Source of the DNA: Ilyobacter_A sp963668015
GTDB lineage: Bacteria > Fusobacteriota > Fusobacteriia > Fusobacteriales > Fusobacteriaceae
Length of the DNA: 64,000 bases
Direction of reading: 5' to 3'
NCBI GenBank assembly: GCA_963668015.2
Contig: CAXXCR010000010.1
Coordinates: forward strand, 1 to 64,000
Shown: positions 1 to 9,200 of the stretch, piece by piece
Layout of the letters: each line of letters opens with the position of its first letter
Numbering within the stretch: position 1 is the stretch's first letter
The notes under the pieces: model-generated
Databases searched by the model: none
Seen by the model: the letters and a program-made list of their open reading frames with translations, nothing else
What the model was told of the DNA's origin: nothing
Made by a program: the position numbers and the translations under genes

Positions 1-1477
1 CGTTAGACCAAGGTACGACTAGTTCAAGAGCGATTATTTTTGATAAAAATGAAAATATGGTTGGGGTATCACAAAGAGAGTTTACTCAAATATACCCTAA
101 GGCAGGTTGGGTAGAACATAATGCTATGGAAATATGGGCTACACAGAGTTCAGTTCTGACGGAAGTTTTGGCTAAAACGGGAGTCAATCCAGAGGAGATA
201 GCTGCAATCGGGATTACAAACCAAAGAGAAACAACCCTAGTTTGGGATAAAAATACAGGGGAACCTATATACAACGCCATAGTGTGGCAGTGTAGAAGAA
301 CAGCTCCGATTTGTGAAGAGTTAAAGGCTATTGAAGGTATGGAAGAGTACATAAGAAAATCAACAGGTTTAGTTGTGGACGCCTACTTCTCAGGAACTAA
401 AATAAAATGGATACTGGATAATGTGGAAGGTGCAAGAGAAAAGGCTGAAAAAGGGGATCTGTTATTCGGTACTATGGATACCTGGCTTATCTGGAAGATG
501 ACAAACGGGAAGGTGCATGTAACTGACTATACAAATGCATCTAGAACCCTTATCTATAATATAAAAGAATTAAAATGGGACAAAAAAATATTGGATGTAT
601 TAGGAATACCTGAGTCTATGCTTCCTGAAGTTAAAAATTCAAGTGAAGTTTATGGGTATGCAAACCTTGGTGGAGCTGGAGGAACTAGGATACCTATAGC
701 GGGGATAGCCGGTGACCAGCAAGCAGCACTATTCGGTCAAGCCTGCTTCAATAAAGGGGATGCAAAAAACACATACGGAACAGGTGTTTCCTACTTATGC
801 ACACAGGTGACAAAGCAATTGAGTCTAAAAACGGTCTCCTTACGACTATAGCAATAGGTATCGACGGTAAGATAGAGTATGCCCTGGAAGGAAGTATATT
901 CGTAGGAGGGGCTTCAGTTCAATGGCTGAGAGATGAAATGAGACTTATAAACGATGCTGCGGATTCGGAATATTTTGCCAGAAAAGTAGAAGACAGCCAT
1001 GGTGTTTATGTAGTGCCTGCTTTCGTTGGACTTGGATCGCCTTACTGGGATATGTATGCAAGGGGAACAATAGTTGGACTTACACGTGGAGCCAATAGAA
1101 ATCACATAATAAGGGCAACTCTTGAATCAATAGCATATCAAAGTAGAGACTTGATAGAAGCTATGGAAGAGGATGCAGGAATACAGATGACAGAGATGAA
1201 GGTAGACGGTGGAGCAGTTCAAAATGAGTTCTTAATGGAATTCCAGGCAGATATACTAGGAGCAAAAGTAAGAAGACCAGAGATAATAGAAACAACAGCA
1301 CTTGGAGCAGCTTACTTAGCAGGTCTGGCAGTACAATTCTGGTCAAGTAAAGAAGAAATTGTAAACAACTGGAAGCTGAATAAAGAGTTCACTCCTAAAA
1401 TGTCAGAAGAAAAAAGAGAAATACTTTATAAAGGGTGGAAAAAAGCGGTATCTAGATCACTTGCTTGGGAAGAGTAG
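1..1477 (+). CDS. glpK: Glycerol kinase GlpK, 5'-truncated by window edge and frameshifted
   Basis: ATP-dependent phosphorylation of glycerol to glycerol-3-phosphate, cytoplasmic, FGGY kinase family. The reading frame is open from base 3 (LDQGTTSSR, the N-terminal phosphate-binding loop), so only about seven N-terminal residues are missing. The first part runs to 851 but loses homology after GTG near 785. The second frame carries TGDKAIESKNGLL, GGASVQWLRD, the GLGSPYWD region and the C-terminal DGGAVQNEFLM motif. Adding one T between 785 and 786 gives GTGCFLLM and joins the frames into about 491 residues, the normal family length. This is a -1 event, the only deletion among the frameshifts seen here, and either a sequencing error or a recent mutation. 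It heads the glycerol cluster; a terminator follows at about 1500. Confidence 0.93.
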
Positions 1478-1496
1478 AAGATAAAAAAATATTACA

Positions 1497-1534
1497 AAAC
1501 AGCAGCTTCTATAAATTTAGGAGCTGCTTTTGTG
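1497..1534 (+). terminator. Intrinsic terminator after glpK
   Basis: The arms 1501-1510 and 1519-1528 form a 10-bp stem (one G-U pair) with an 8-nt loop, followed by TTTTGTG. It lies 24 bases after the glpK stop and separates glpK from glpF. Confidence 0.75.
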
Positions 1535-1579
1535 TAATTTTAATTTAACCTTGTAATAAAATATTGAATTTCTGAGAAT

Positions 1580-1825
1580 CTTTTTGCACACAGAGTTTCA
1601 CAGAGATTTAGAGCATGAGCTTCACAGAGAAATCCTTAAGTCAAAAGATTTATTCTTTGTCACGAATTACACGAATCTCACGAATGATTCAAAACCTTGA
1701 AAATTAAAGATTTTTAGTAAGCCTCTGTGAAGCTCACTCTTTTCCTCAGTGCAACTCTGTGACCAATTTTTTGACTTTCTATTCGTGATAATTAGTGCGA
1801 TTCGTGACCAAAAAAGTTTTTATAT
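1580..1825. repeat. Interspersed CACAGAG / CACGAAT inverted-repeat element
   Basis: This non-coding stretch holds CACAGAG-type words (about 1590-1640) and CACGAAT-type words (about 1660-1685). Their reverse complements CTCTGTG (about 1722-1762) and ATTCGTG (about 1780-1808) lie downstream, so the unit is an imperfect inverted repeat of about 240 bp. Similar CACAGAG/CACGAAT low-complexity repeats occur in intergenic regions of many bacterial genomes (recollection, not checked). No ORF lies inside. Confidence 0.6.
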
Positions 1826-1862
1826 CCTTACAAAAAATTCAGTAATTTATAGCAATAATTTT

Positions 1863-1890
1863 AAGAAGCGCTTGAGTTAATTTATATAAT
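1863..1890 (+). promoter_or_regulatory. Candidate cre-like palindrome and -10 box upstream of glpF
   Basis: An AAGCGCTT-centred palindrome (1863-1876) resembles the core of CcpA catabolite-responsive elements. It lies just upstream of TATAAT (1885-1890). No good -35 box is present at normal spacing. This is a weak call. The remaining leader to 2050 is A+T-rich with nothing else recognised. Confidence 0.3.
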
Positions 1891-2050
1891 GAAAATTATT
1901 AGATAGGGATTATTCGTTAAAGTGCGAAAATATGTATAACGACAATATATCTATAAACTGGTATATGTGTGTAGTCGATGGAGAGGCAAAAAAAGTCTAG
2001 TAATTTTTAAATTTTACTGTAAATTAAAAAGTTAAAGACAGGGGGCAGGT

Positions 2051-2890
2051 ATGGTAGACAAAAGAGAATTTATCGGGTCTTTGATATCAGAGTTCATAGG
2101 ATCATTTTTGCTTATTTTTTTTGGTGCAGGATGTGTAGCCTCTTTGGTGCTAAGCGGAGTATCGCTGAATATATGGGAAATAGCAGTAATTTGGGGCCTT
2201 GGAGTATCGATCGCCATATATGTAACGGCTGCTGTATCTGGAACCCACATAAATCCGGCAGTTACAATAACGGTTGCTGTATATAGGGGTTTTCCTTGGA
2301 GGAGGGTTGTCCCTTATATTTTAGCCCAGACAGCTGGGACCTTTACAGCTGCTGCTGTAGTTTATGGAGGATATCAAAATTTGTTCGCAAAATTTGAAGC
2401 CGAAAAAAATATAGTAAGAGGTTCTGTGGAAAGTCTTCAGACAGCCGGAATTTTTTCAACATACCCTAACCCAAGCATAACAATAACCCAGGCATTTTGG
2501 ATTGAAGTTGCGATAACGGCAGTACTATTACTTGTAATATTTGCAGTTACAGATGACAGAAACAGCTGCGGTCCGAGGGGGCATTTTTCCGCAATATTGA
2601 TAGGTATTACAATAGCAATTATCGGAGGGTCTTTCGGGACACTGACAGGTTTTGCAATGAATCCTGCAAGGGACTTTGGGCCAAAACTGTTTGCCTTTAT
2701 AGCTGGCTGGGGTAAAGTGTCTATGGTCGGTGCCGGAAGCATTCCGTATTTTTGGGTGCCTATATTGGGACCTGTGCTGGGAGGACTTTTGGGAGGCTTT
2801 ATCTATGATTACTTGATAAGGAAATATATAATACTCAAGTGTGATATAGCGAGTACACACGCAGGTGAAGACAAGCAGGTGTCGCCTTAA
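2051..2890 (+). CDS. glpF: Glycerol uptake facilitator GlpF (aquaglyceroporin)
   Basis: Inner-membrane channel of the MIP family giving facilitated diffusion of glycerol, 279 aa. Both half-helix selectivity motifs are intact: HINPA with NPA at residues 68-70, and GFAMNPARD with NPA at 204-206 followed by the glyceroporin Asp. About six hydrophobic segments are visible. The ATG follows GGGGGCAGGT. It precedes the glycerol-3-phosphate oxidation genes by 115 bp and probably shares their transcript; glpK upstream is separated by a terminator and a long spacer. The C-terminal tail is polar and unremarkable. Confidence 0.95.
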   Translation: MVDKREFIGSLISEFIGSFLLIFFGAGCVASLVLSGVSLNIWEIAVIWGLGVSIAIYVTAAVSGTHINPAVTITVAVYRGFPWRRVVPYILAQTAGTFTAAAVVYGGYQNLFAKFEAEKNIVRGSVESLQTAGIFSTYPNPSITITQAFWIEVAITAVLLLVIFAVTDDRNSCGPRGHFSAILIGITIAIIGGSFGTLTGFAMNPARDFGPKLFAFIAGWGKVSMVGAGSIPYFWVPILGPVLGGLLGGFIYDYLIRKYIILKCDIASTHAGEDKQVSP

Positions 2891-3005
2891 GCTGATACGG
2901 TGTAATAGAAATTTTAAGATTGGCGGAGTCACCAATTATACAACTGGATATGAATAAAGGAATTAATTTTTTAAACTATCGGATAATGGTCGGGAGGGAT
3001 ATTGG

Positions 3006-4439
3006 ATGTATGATGTAGCCATTATAGGTGCCGGGATAATAGGTGCTGGGATAGCAAGGGAACTTGCAAAATATAAATTGAAAATTATAGTGCTGGAAAA
3101 AGAAAATGACATCTCAAATGGAACCACCAAAGCAAACAGCGCCATTATTCACGCGGGCTATGATGCTAAAGCGGGCTCTTTAATGGCTAAGTTTAATGCA
3201 CTTGGAAATCCCAAGTTTGACGAGCTTTGCAGAGACCTCGATGTGCCGTTTAAAAGAATCGGATCTTTGGTAGTAGCTTTTTCTCAAGAAGAGATGAAAA
3301 CTTTAAAAGAACTTTATAATAGAGGGATAAAAAACGGTATCCCTGAAATGGAGATAATAAACAGGGAAAAGCTAAACAAAATTGAACCAAATATAAGTGA
3401 AGAGGCTGTGGGGGCCCTATATGCAAAAACTGCTGGGATAATAGGACCTTGGGAGCTGTGCATAGCACTGGCAGAAAACGCACTTGAAAATGGAGTTGAA
3501 CTGGCTTTGAATACTGAGGTTACTGGCATTGAAAAGCAGAAGGGTTTTTACAGGATAGATTGCAAAGACGGTATGGTATTTGAAACTAAGTATATTGTAA
3601 ATGCTGCAGGGGTCTATGCTGATAAAATAAACAACTTGCTTGCATCACCGTCTTTTAAGATAATACCTAGAAGAGGCCAGTATTTTATAATGGATAAAAC
3701 CATAGGCGGACTTGTCAGTAGAGTAATCTTTCAGTGCCCTACGGATATGGGTAAGGGGGTGCTTGTTGCCCCGACAGTTCATGGGAATCTTTTGGTAGGG
3801 CCTGATTCTGAGGACATAGAGGATAAGGAAAATAATGCCACAACAGCTGAGGGACTTGGATATGTTAGGAATAAAGCTCTTAAGTCATCAGATAAAATAT
3901 CATTCAAAGATGCTATAACAACTTTTGCGGGGCTGAGGGCTGAGCCTGAATGCGGTGACTTTATAGTCGAAGAATCAAGTGAAGCAAAAGGGTTTATAAA
4001 TGTTGCCGGGATAAAATCTCCTGGTTTATCATCTTCCCCTGCAATATGGGATTATGTGGTGGGACTATTGAAACATATAGACGGTAATTTTACGTTAAAA
4101 GAAAACTTCAATCCCAAAAGAAATCAGGTAGTATTTAATGATTTGAGTGGCGAAGATCAGGAAGCGTTAATTAAAAAGGAGCCTAGATACGGTAGAATAA
4201 TATGCAGGTGTGAAAACATCACAGAAGGGGAGATAATTGAAGCCATTAGAAGACCGGTAGGTGCAAAAACGGTTGACGGTGTAAAGAGGAGGTGCCGTCC
4301 CGGATCCGGAAGGTGTCAAGGAGGTTTCTGCGGTCCAAGAGTTCAGGAGATACTTGCCAGGGAACTGGGAAAAGATATGAGTGAGATAGTAAAGAATGGG
4401 AAAAAATCCTATATTCTCACAGGTCATACGAAAAAATAG
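3006..4439 (+). CDS. GlpA-like FAD-dependent glycerol-3-phosphate dehydrogenase with BFD-type Fe-S domain
   Basis: Predicted oxidation of glycerol-3-phosphate to dihydroxyacetone phosphate, 477 aa. The N-terminus is a Rossmann FAD site (GAGIIGAG, residues 8-15, with E at the end of strand 2), followed by a DAO-type oxidoreductase body. The C-terminal domain from about residue 395 is a BFD-like [2Fe-2S] module with Cys400, Cys402, Cys437 and Cys442. This is the layout of anaerobic GlpA, minus the separate GlpB and GlpC subunits. It starts at an ATG after GGAGGG and sits between glpF and a second flavoprotein, which is probably its electron-transfer partner. The substrate is assigned from the family and from context. 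Confidence 0.85.
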   Translation: MYDVAIIGAGIIGAGIARELAKYKLKIIVLEKENDISNGTTKANSAIIHAGYDAKAGSLMAKFNALGNPKFDELCRDLDVPFKRIGSLVVAFSQEEMKTLKELYNRGIKNGIPEMEIINREKLNKIEPNISEEAVGALYAKTAGIIGPWELCIALAENALENGVELALNTEVTGIEKQKGFYRIDCKDGMVFETKYIVNAAGVYADKINNLLASPSFKIIPRRGQYFIMDKTIGGLVSRVIFQCPTDMGKGVLVAPTVHGNLLVGPDSEDIEDKENNATTAEGLGYVRNKALKSSDKISFKDAITTFAGLRAEPECGDFIVEESSEAKGFINVAGIKSPGLSSSPAIWDYVVGLLKHIDGNFTLKENFNPKRNQVVFNDLSGEDQEALIKKEPRYGRIICRCENITEGEIIEAIRRPVGAKTVDGVKRRCRPGSGRCQGGFCGPRVQEILARELGKDMSEIVKNGKKSYILTGHTKK

Positions 4440-4471
4440 CTGCATATATTTAAAACAAGGGGGATTAACTC

Positions 4472-5746
4472 ATGTTGACTTATGATTATGAACTGGTTGT
4501 CATAGGCGGTGGACCTGCTGGATTGGCTGCGGCAATAGAAGCAAAGAAAAACGGCATAAGCAGAATACTTGTTCTTGAAAGGGACAGGGAGCTGGGAGGA
4601 ATACTGCAGCAGTGCATACACAACGGGTTTGGACTGCATATATTCAAAGAAGAGCTCACAGGGCCGGAATATGCCGAAAGATTTATAGATGAGCTGAAGG
4701 AGTATAAGATAGATTATAAGTTGGACACCATTGTATTGGAACTTTCAAAGGATAAAACTATAAAGGCAATGAACAGTTTGGACGGGCTTATGAAAATAAA
4801 ATCAAAGGCAGTAGTATTGGCGATGGGGTGCCGCGAAAGAACAAGGGGTGCCATAGCTATCCCCGGATACAGGCCTGCTGGAATATTTACAGCCGGGTCG
4901 GTTCAGAGGTTTATAAACATGGAGGGTTATATGGTAGGCAAAAAAGCTGTTATACTTGGATCGGGGGATATAGGTCTAATAATGGCTAGAAGATTGACCC
5001 TTGAAGGGTCAAAGGTGGAAGCTGTTGTGGAGCTAATGCCTTTTTCTGCAGGGCTTACCAGAAATATAGTCCAGTGTTTGGATGATTATAGTATTCCCCT
5101 TCTTCTCGGGCACACAGTAACTGACATTAGAGGGAAGGATCGTGTGGAGGGGGTTACAGTTTCCGAAGTGGATGAAAACAGAATTCCTATTCCGGGGACA
5201 GAAGTTGATTACAACTGCGACACACTTCTACTTTCCGTAGGTCTTATACCGGAAAACGAGCTTTCCAGAAGTGCTGAGATAAAAATTGATCCGCTGACAT
5301 CAGGGCCTGTTGTGAACGAGTCGATGGAAACCTCCGTAGAGGGGATATTTGGATGCGGCAATGTAGTGCATGTACACGACTTGGTGGATTTTGTAACTGA
5401 AGAGAGTAGGAGAGCAGGAAAGTACGCTGCAAAATATATCAAAAACAAGCTGAGAGAAACTAAGGCACAGATATGCATAAGCCCTGGAAACGGTGTTACT
5501 TATATAGTGCCGCATAAGGTGCGGATTGAAAATGTAGATAAATTCTTGGACCTTTTTCTGCGGGTAAAAGATGTATACAGAGACAGCAAGCTGGTGGTGA
5601 AAGGTGACGGAGAAGTTCTTAAAGAGTTTAAAAAGAGGCATCTGGCACCTGGTGAGATGGAAAGGCTTCAGATGCCGGCAGAACTTTTAAAAGATAAAAA
5701 TTATTCAATACTCAGTGTAGAAGTTGAAAGTGGGGTAGATGCATAA
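4472..5746 (+). CDS. FAD/NAD(P)-dependent oxidoreductase of the glycerol-3-phosphate cluster
   Basis: Pyridine-nucleotide disulfide oxidoreductase-like flavoprotein of 424 aa. It has an FAD-binding GGGPAGLAAA (residues about 12-21), a CRERTRG segment, and a second nucleotide-binding GSGDIGLIMARR around residues 167-178. A GIFGCGNVV motif near residue 290 contacts FAD. The active-site CxxxxC of disulfide reductases is absent, so it more likely moves electrons between the GlpA-like protein and NAD(P) or quinone than reduces disulfides. It follows the GlpA-like gene by 32 bp and overlaps the next gene in TAATG (5744-5748), indicating translational coupling. Confidence 0.8.
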   Translation: MLTYDYELVVIGGGPAGLAAAIEAKKNGISRILVLERDRELGGILQQCIHNGFGLHIFKEELTGPEYAERFIDELKEYKIDYKLDTIVLELSKDKTIKAMNSLDGLMKIKSKAVVLAMGCRERTRGAIAIPGYRPAGIFTAGSVQRFINMEGYMVGKKAVILGSGDIGLIMARRLTLEGSKVEAVVELMPFSAGLTRNIVQCLDDYSIPLLLGHTVTDIRGKDRVEGVTVSEVDENRIPIPGTEVDYNCDTLLLSVGLIPENELSRSAEIKIDPLTSGPVVNESMETSVEGIFGCGNVVHVHDLVDFVTEESRRAGKYAAKYIKNKLRETKAQICISPGNGVTYIVPHKVRIENVDKFLDLFLRVKDVYRDSKLVVKGDGEVLKEFKKRHLAPGEMERLQMPAELLKDKNYSILSVEVESGVDA

Positions 5747-6138
5747 TGGCAGCTGAAATTAATCAGGAAAAACATAAAATGATCTGTATAGGTTGTCCAA
5801 TGGGGTGTCGCCTTACTTTGATAAAAGATGAAAAAGCAGAAGACGGATATCGGGTAGAGGGGAATATGTGTGCAAGAGGAAGGGCATATGCAATAAAAGA
5901 ACTTTGTGCACCAACCCGAGTAATAACTTCAACTGTTAAGATAAAAAATGCTATTTTAAAAAGACTCCCTGTAAAAACAGATGGGGATATTCCAAAAGAA
6001 TTAAACTTTAAGTGTATGAAGGAGATAAACAAGGTGGAAATGGAGGCACCTGTAAAAATAGGGCAGGTAGTAATAGAAGATGTTCTTGGAACCGGGATAA
6101 ATATAGTTGCATGTAGAAGTATGGATAGAATTGAGTGA
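5746..6138 (+). CDS. DUF1667 family protein
   Basis: Small 130-aa protein with an N-terminal CIGCPMGC motif (residues about 14-21) and a further Cys in NMCARG near residue 42, consistent with metal or Fe-S binding. The family routinely accompanies this pair of glycerol-3-phosphate flavoproteins, which supports an accessory electron-transfer role; the function is not established. The start codon overlaps the previous stop. It is the last gene before a strong bidirectional terminator. Confidence 0.8.
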   Translation: MAAEINQEKHKMICIGCPMGCRLTLIKDEKAEDGYRVEGNMCARGRAYAIKELCAPTRVITSTVKIKNAILKRLPVKTDGDIPKELNFKCMKEINKVEMEAPVKIGQVVIEDVLGTGINIVACRSMDRIE

Positions 6139-6164
6139 AAAATTAAAAGTAGCTATTTGGCATG

Positions 6165-6197
6165 AAAAAGGCAGCCGCTGCAGCGGCTGCCTTTTTT
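6165..6197. terminator. Bidirectional terminator between glycerol and purine operons
   Basis: A perfect palindrome, GGCAGCCGCTG and its complement, is flanked by AAAAA on the left and TTTTTT on the right. It can end both the plus-strand glycerol operon and the minus-strand purine operon. Confidence 0.9.
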
Positions 6198-6211
6198 ATC
6201 TATAGAGAAGT

Positions 6212-7462
6212 TTATTTCATTTCTCCTATATCTCTTCTATAGTACATTTTTTCAAAAGAAATTTTTTCAATTGAAGAGTAAGCTTTTTTTCTTGCAGCTT
6301 CTAAGTCATCGGCAAGGGCAACAACATTTAGCACTCTTCCCCCATTTGTTAGAAGTTTACTGTCTTGATTCTTTACTCCTGCCATGAATACAAGATCTTC
6401 TACACTCTCGCATCCACTGATTTCATACCCTTTGTCGTATGCTTCAGGATATCCTCCAGAGGCAGCAACAACACAACAACCGGCACCCTCTTTCCATTTC
6501 ATCTGAACTTCAGAAAGTTTACCTTCCATTGCGGCTTCTATTACTTCAAGGAAATCACTTTCCATAAGCGGAAGCACAACCTGAGTTTCAGGATCCCCCA
6601 TTCTCATATTGTATTCAAGCGAGTAAACTCCTTTTTCGTTTATCATCAGTCCGAAGAAGATAATACCGCAAAACTCCATTCCCTCTTGGTTAAGACCTTT
6701 TAAAGTAGGCTCTAAAACTTCAGTCTGAAATCTGGAAAAGACTTCTTCGGTCACATATGGATTGGGAGCTACTACACCCATTCCACCTGTGTTAAGTCCA
6801 GTATCCCCTTCTCCTATTTTTTTGTGGTCCTTTGCGGAGATAAAGGGGATTATAGTTTTTGAGTCTGTTATAGATAGGATAGAAGCTTCTACACCCTCTA
6901 AGAACTCTTCGATTACAACCTCTTTACCAGCTTCGTTGAATTTTTCGTTTAGCATCATATCTTCAAGGGCAGCTTTTGCCTCCTCTTTATTCTGGCAGAT
7001 CACAACCCCTTTACCTGCAGCAAGTCCGCTTGCCTTTATTACAGTCGGGTAAGGACATTCATCTAAATATTTGTTTGCTTTTTCATATTCGGTAAAGTTT
7101 TCATAAGCGGCAGTTTTCACTCCGTATTTTTTCATGAAGTCTTTTGAAAATGCCTTGCTTCCCTCAAGTATAGCAGCTTTTTTATTTGGTCCGAATATTT
7201 TCAGTCCGTTTGCCTCAAATTTATCTACTATTCCTTCTACAAGCATCTCTTCAGAACCTACCATTGTAAGTTCAACAGAGTTTTCTTTGCAGAAAGCAAC
7301 TATATCGTCGATCTCTTTCAAATCTATATTTTCAGCTTTTTCCAAAGCAGCTGTACCTGCATTTCCAGGGACGCAGTAAATTTTTTCTACCTTTTCATTT
7401 TGAGAGAATTTCCATGCGATGGCGTTTTCTCTACCACCACTACCGATAATAAGTATGTTCAT
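6212..7462 (-). CDS. purD: Phosphoribosylamine-glycine ligase PurD
   Basis: GAR synthetase: 5-phosphoribosylamine + glycine + ATP to GAR, the second step of de novo purine synthesis; 416 aa, normal length. The N-terminus NILIIGSGGREN is the family signature. The ATP-grasp core includes KASGLAAGKGV and the EYNMRMGDPETQ metal/ATP motif near residue 280. The start is an ATG after TAGGAGGAAAA. It is the last gene of the purine operon, separated from purH by 80 bp carrying a perfect GC-rich hairpin. Confidence 0.97.
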   Translation of the reverse strand: MNILIIGSGGRENAIAWKFSQNEKVEKIYCVPGNAGTAALEKAENIDLKEIDDIVAFCKENSVELTMVGSEEMLVEGIVDKFEANGLKIFGPNKKAAILEGSKAFSKDFMKKYGVKTAAYENFTEYEKANKYLDECPYPTVIKASGLAAGKGVVICQNKEEAKAALEDMMLNEKFNEAGKEVVIEEFLEGVEASILSITDSKTIIPFISAKDHKKIGEGDTGLNTGGMGVVAPNPYVTEEVFSRFQTEVLEPTLKGLNQEGMEFCGIIFFGLMINEKGVYSLEYNMRMGDPETQVVLPLMESDFLEVIEAAMEGKLSEVQMKWKEGAGCCVVAASGGYPEAYDKGYEISGCESVEDLVFMAGVKNQDSKLLTNGGRVLNVVALADDLEAARKKAYSSIEKISFEKMYYRRDIGEMK

Positions 7463-7514
7463 TTTTCCTCCTAATTAAAATAAATATATGAAGTGTGTGA
7501 AGAATAAAGTTTTT

Positions 7515-7537
7515 CTGCCGGGAAGTATTCCCGGCAG
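7515..7537. repeat. GC-rich intercistronic hairpin between purH and purD
   Basis: Perfect 10-bp inverted repeat (CTGCCGGGAA and its complement) with a 3-nt loop. No T-run follows on the minus strand, so it looks like an mRNA-stabilising or processing hairpin within the operon and not a terminator. Confidence 0.6.
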
Positions 7538-7542
7538 TTGTA

Positions 7543-9042
7543 TTAATGTTTGAAATGTCTTATACCAGTAAGTACCATTGAAATTTTATGTTCATTACAT
7601 GCCTCGATTGAATCTTTGTCTCTGATAGATCCACCAGGTTGTATTATAGCTTTTATTCCAGCTTGAGCACATTCGTCAACTACGTCTCTGAATGGGAAGA
7701 ATGCGTCAGATGCAAGTACAGCACCGTCTCCAGCTCTTTCGATAGCCTGTTTTGTAGCCCAGATTCTGTTTGTTTCCCCAGTTCCAACACCTTTGGCCAT
7801 ACCGTCTTTTACCACAACGATGGCATTTGATTTAACATGTTTTACAACTTTCATTCCGAAAACAAGATCTTCCATCTCTTTTTCGCTAGGTGTTTTTTCA
7901 GTTACAACTTCATAATTAGTAGAGAAAACACTGTCAGTGTCTTGTACAAGTACTCCACCGTCAACTTTTACATATTCAAGTTTATCTTTAGGTTGAGAAG
8001 TTGCTTTGATAACTCTCAGGTTTTTCTTAGTTCTAAGTACTTCAAGAGCTTCGTCTGTGAAGTCTGGAGCGATTACTATCTCTAGGAATATTTTTATAAG
8101 CTCTTCTGCAGCTTCTTTGTCTACAGTTCTGTTGAATGCAACTATACCACCGAATATTGATACAGGGTCGCAGTCATAAGCTTTTCTATATGCATCTGCT
8201 ACATTGTCAGCCACTGCTACTCCGCAAGGTGTAGAGTGCTTTAATCCGCAGCATACGATTTCTTCAAATTCACATACTACCTTCCAAGCAACATCCATAT
8301 CTCTGATGTTGTTGAAAGAAAGTTCCTTACCATTTAACTGGTCGAAGTCTTTCATAGCACCTTGCTGTGTTGTAGACACATAGTATGCAGCTTTTTGGTG
8401 AGGGTTTTCACCGTATCTAAGGTCCATAAGCTTAGTGTAAGATGCATTTAAGTATTCAGGCATAGCTTCGTCGCCTAATAGGAAGCTAGAGATAGCAGCA
8501 TCGTAGGCAGATGTAAGGTTGAACACTTTTCCAGCCAAGATTTTTCTTGTTTCAAAAGAAACTTCTCCAGTTTCGTTTATTTCTCCCATTACTTTTGCGT
8601 AGTCACTTACATCAGATATAACAAGTACATCTTTGAAGTTTTTAGAAGCTGATCTAAGCATAGTTGGTCCACCGATATCAATGAACTCTACTTTTTCATC
8701 AAAGCTGATATCGCTTTGAACTTCTTTGAAGAAAGGATAAAGATTTACTACAACTATATCAATAGTACCTATTCCTCTTTCTTCAAGAGTACTCATATGC
8801 TCTTCGTTGTCTCTTACCGCAAGGATACCACCGTGAATAATAGGGTGAAGAGTTTTAACTCTTCCATCCAGCATTTCAGCAGCTTTTGTAACCTCTGCAA
8901 CATCTATTACAGGGATATTATTTTCTTTTAGGTGTCTGTAAGTACCACCAGTAGAAATAATTTCTACACCTTTTTCCATAAGGAATTTTGCAAAATCTAA
9001 AATTCCTGTTTTGTCATAAACACTTATTAAAGCTCTTTTCAA
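7543..9042 (-). CDS. purH: Bifunctional AICAR formyltransferase/IMP cyclohydrolase PurH
   Basis: Catalyses the last two steps to IMP, using 10-formyl-THF (supplied by Fhs, encoded at the head of this operon). 499 aa, slightly short for the family. The N-terminal IMP cyclohydrolase domain shows SVYDKTG, STGGTYRHL and DGRVKTLHP. The C-terminal transformylase domain shows LRYGENPHQ, the catalytic KHSTPCG and AIIQPGGSIRD. The initiation codon is TTG, placed correctly after GGAGGT. A 158-bp spacer with an unusual inverted repeat separates it from purN. Confidence 0.97.
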   Translation of the reverse strand: MKRALISVYDKTGILDFAKFLMEKGVEIISTGGTYRHLKENNIPVIDVAEVTKAAEMLDGRVKTLHPIIHGGILAVRDNEEHMSTLEERGIGTIDIVVVNLYPFFKEVQSDISFDEKVEFIDIGGPTMLRSASKNFKDVLVISDVSDYAKVMGEINETGEVSFETRKILAGKVFNLTSAYDAAISSFLLGDEAMPEYLNASYTKLMDLRYGENPHQKAAYYVSTTQQGAMKDFDQLNGKELSFNNIRDMDVAWKVVCEFEEIVCCGLKHSTPCGVAVADNVADAYRKAYDCDPVSIFGGIVAFNRTVDKEAAEELIKIFLEIVIAPDFTDEALEVLRTKKNLRVIKATSQPKDKLEYVKVDGGVLVQDTDSVFSTNYEVVTEKTPSEKEMEDLVFGMKVVKHVKSNAIVVVKDGMAKGVGTGETNRIWATKQAIERAGDGAVLASDAFFPFRDVVDECAQAGIKAIIQPGGSIRDKDSIEACNEHKISMVLTGIRHFKH

Positions 9043-9069
9043 GTTTATCTACCTCCAAAATATTTTAGT

Positions 9070-9171
9070 ACGGGTATAACTCTATTCGTAGTTGAGGAGA
9101 ATTAATTCATGGAGAATGAAAATTTGGAAAGAGAAATCTCTATTCGTCAACTACTATATTATTATACCCGT
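9070..9171 (-). repeat. 102-bp inverted-repeat element between purN and purH
   Basis: The outer arms ACGGGTATAA (9070-9079) and its complement (9162-9171) are perfect. An inner pair TAGTTGA (9089-9095) / TCAACTA (9147-9153) also matches, and CTCTATTCGT occurs directly repeated at 9080 and 9138. In the minus-strand mRNA this would fold as a branched or extended hairpin in the purH leader. It matches no riboswitch class I can recognise and has no T-run. Confidence 0.5.
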
Positions 9172-9200
9172 AATTATATAAATTCCGTAAATTGGAAAAA

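Noticed and set aside
2032..2742. Long minus-strand reading frames opposite glpF and other plus-strand genes
   Set aside because: They lack ribosome sites, show low-complexity translations and are antisense shadows of well-supported genes.
9070..9171. ZTP riboswitch in the purH leader
   Set aside because: The conserved ZTP core and GC-rich pseudoknot sequence are absent.
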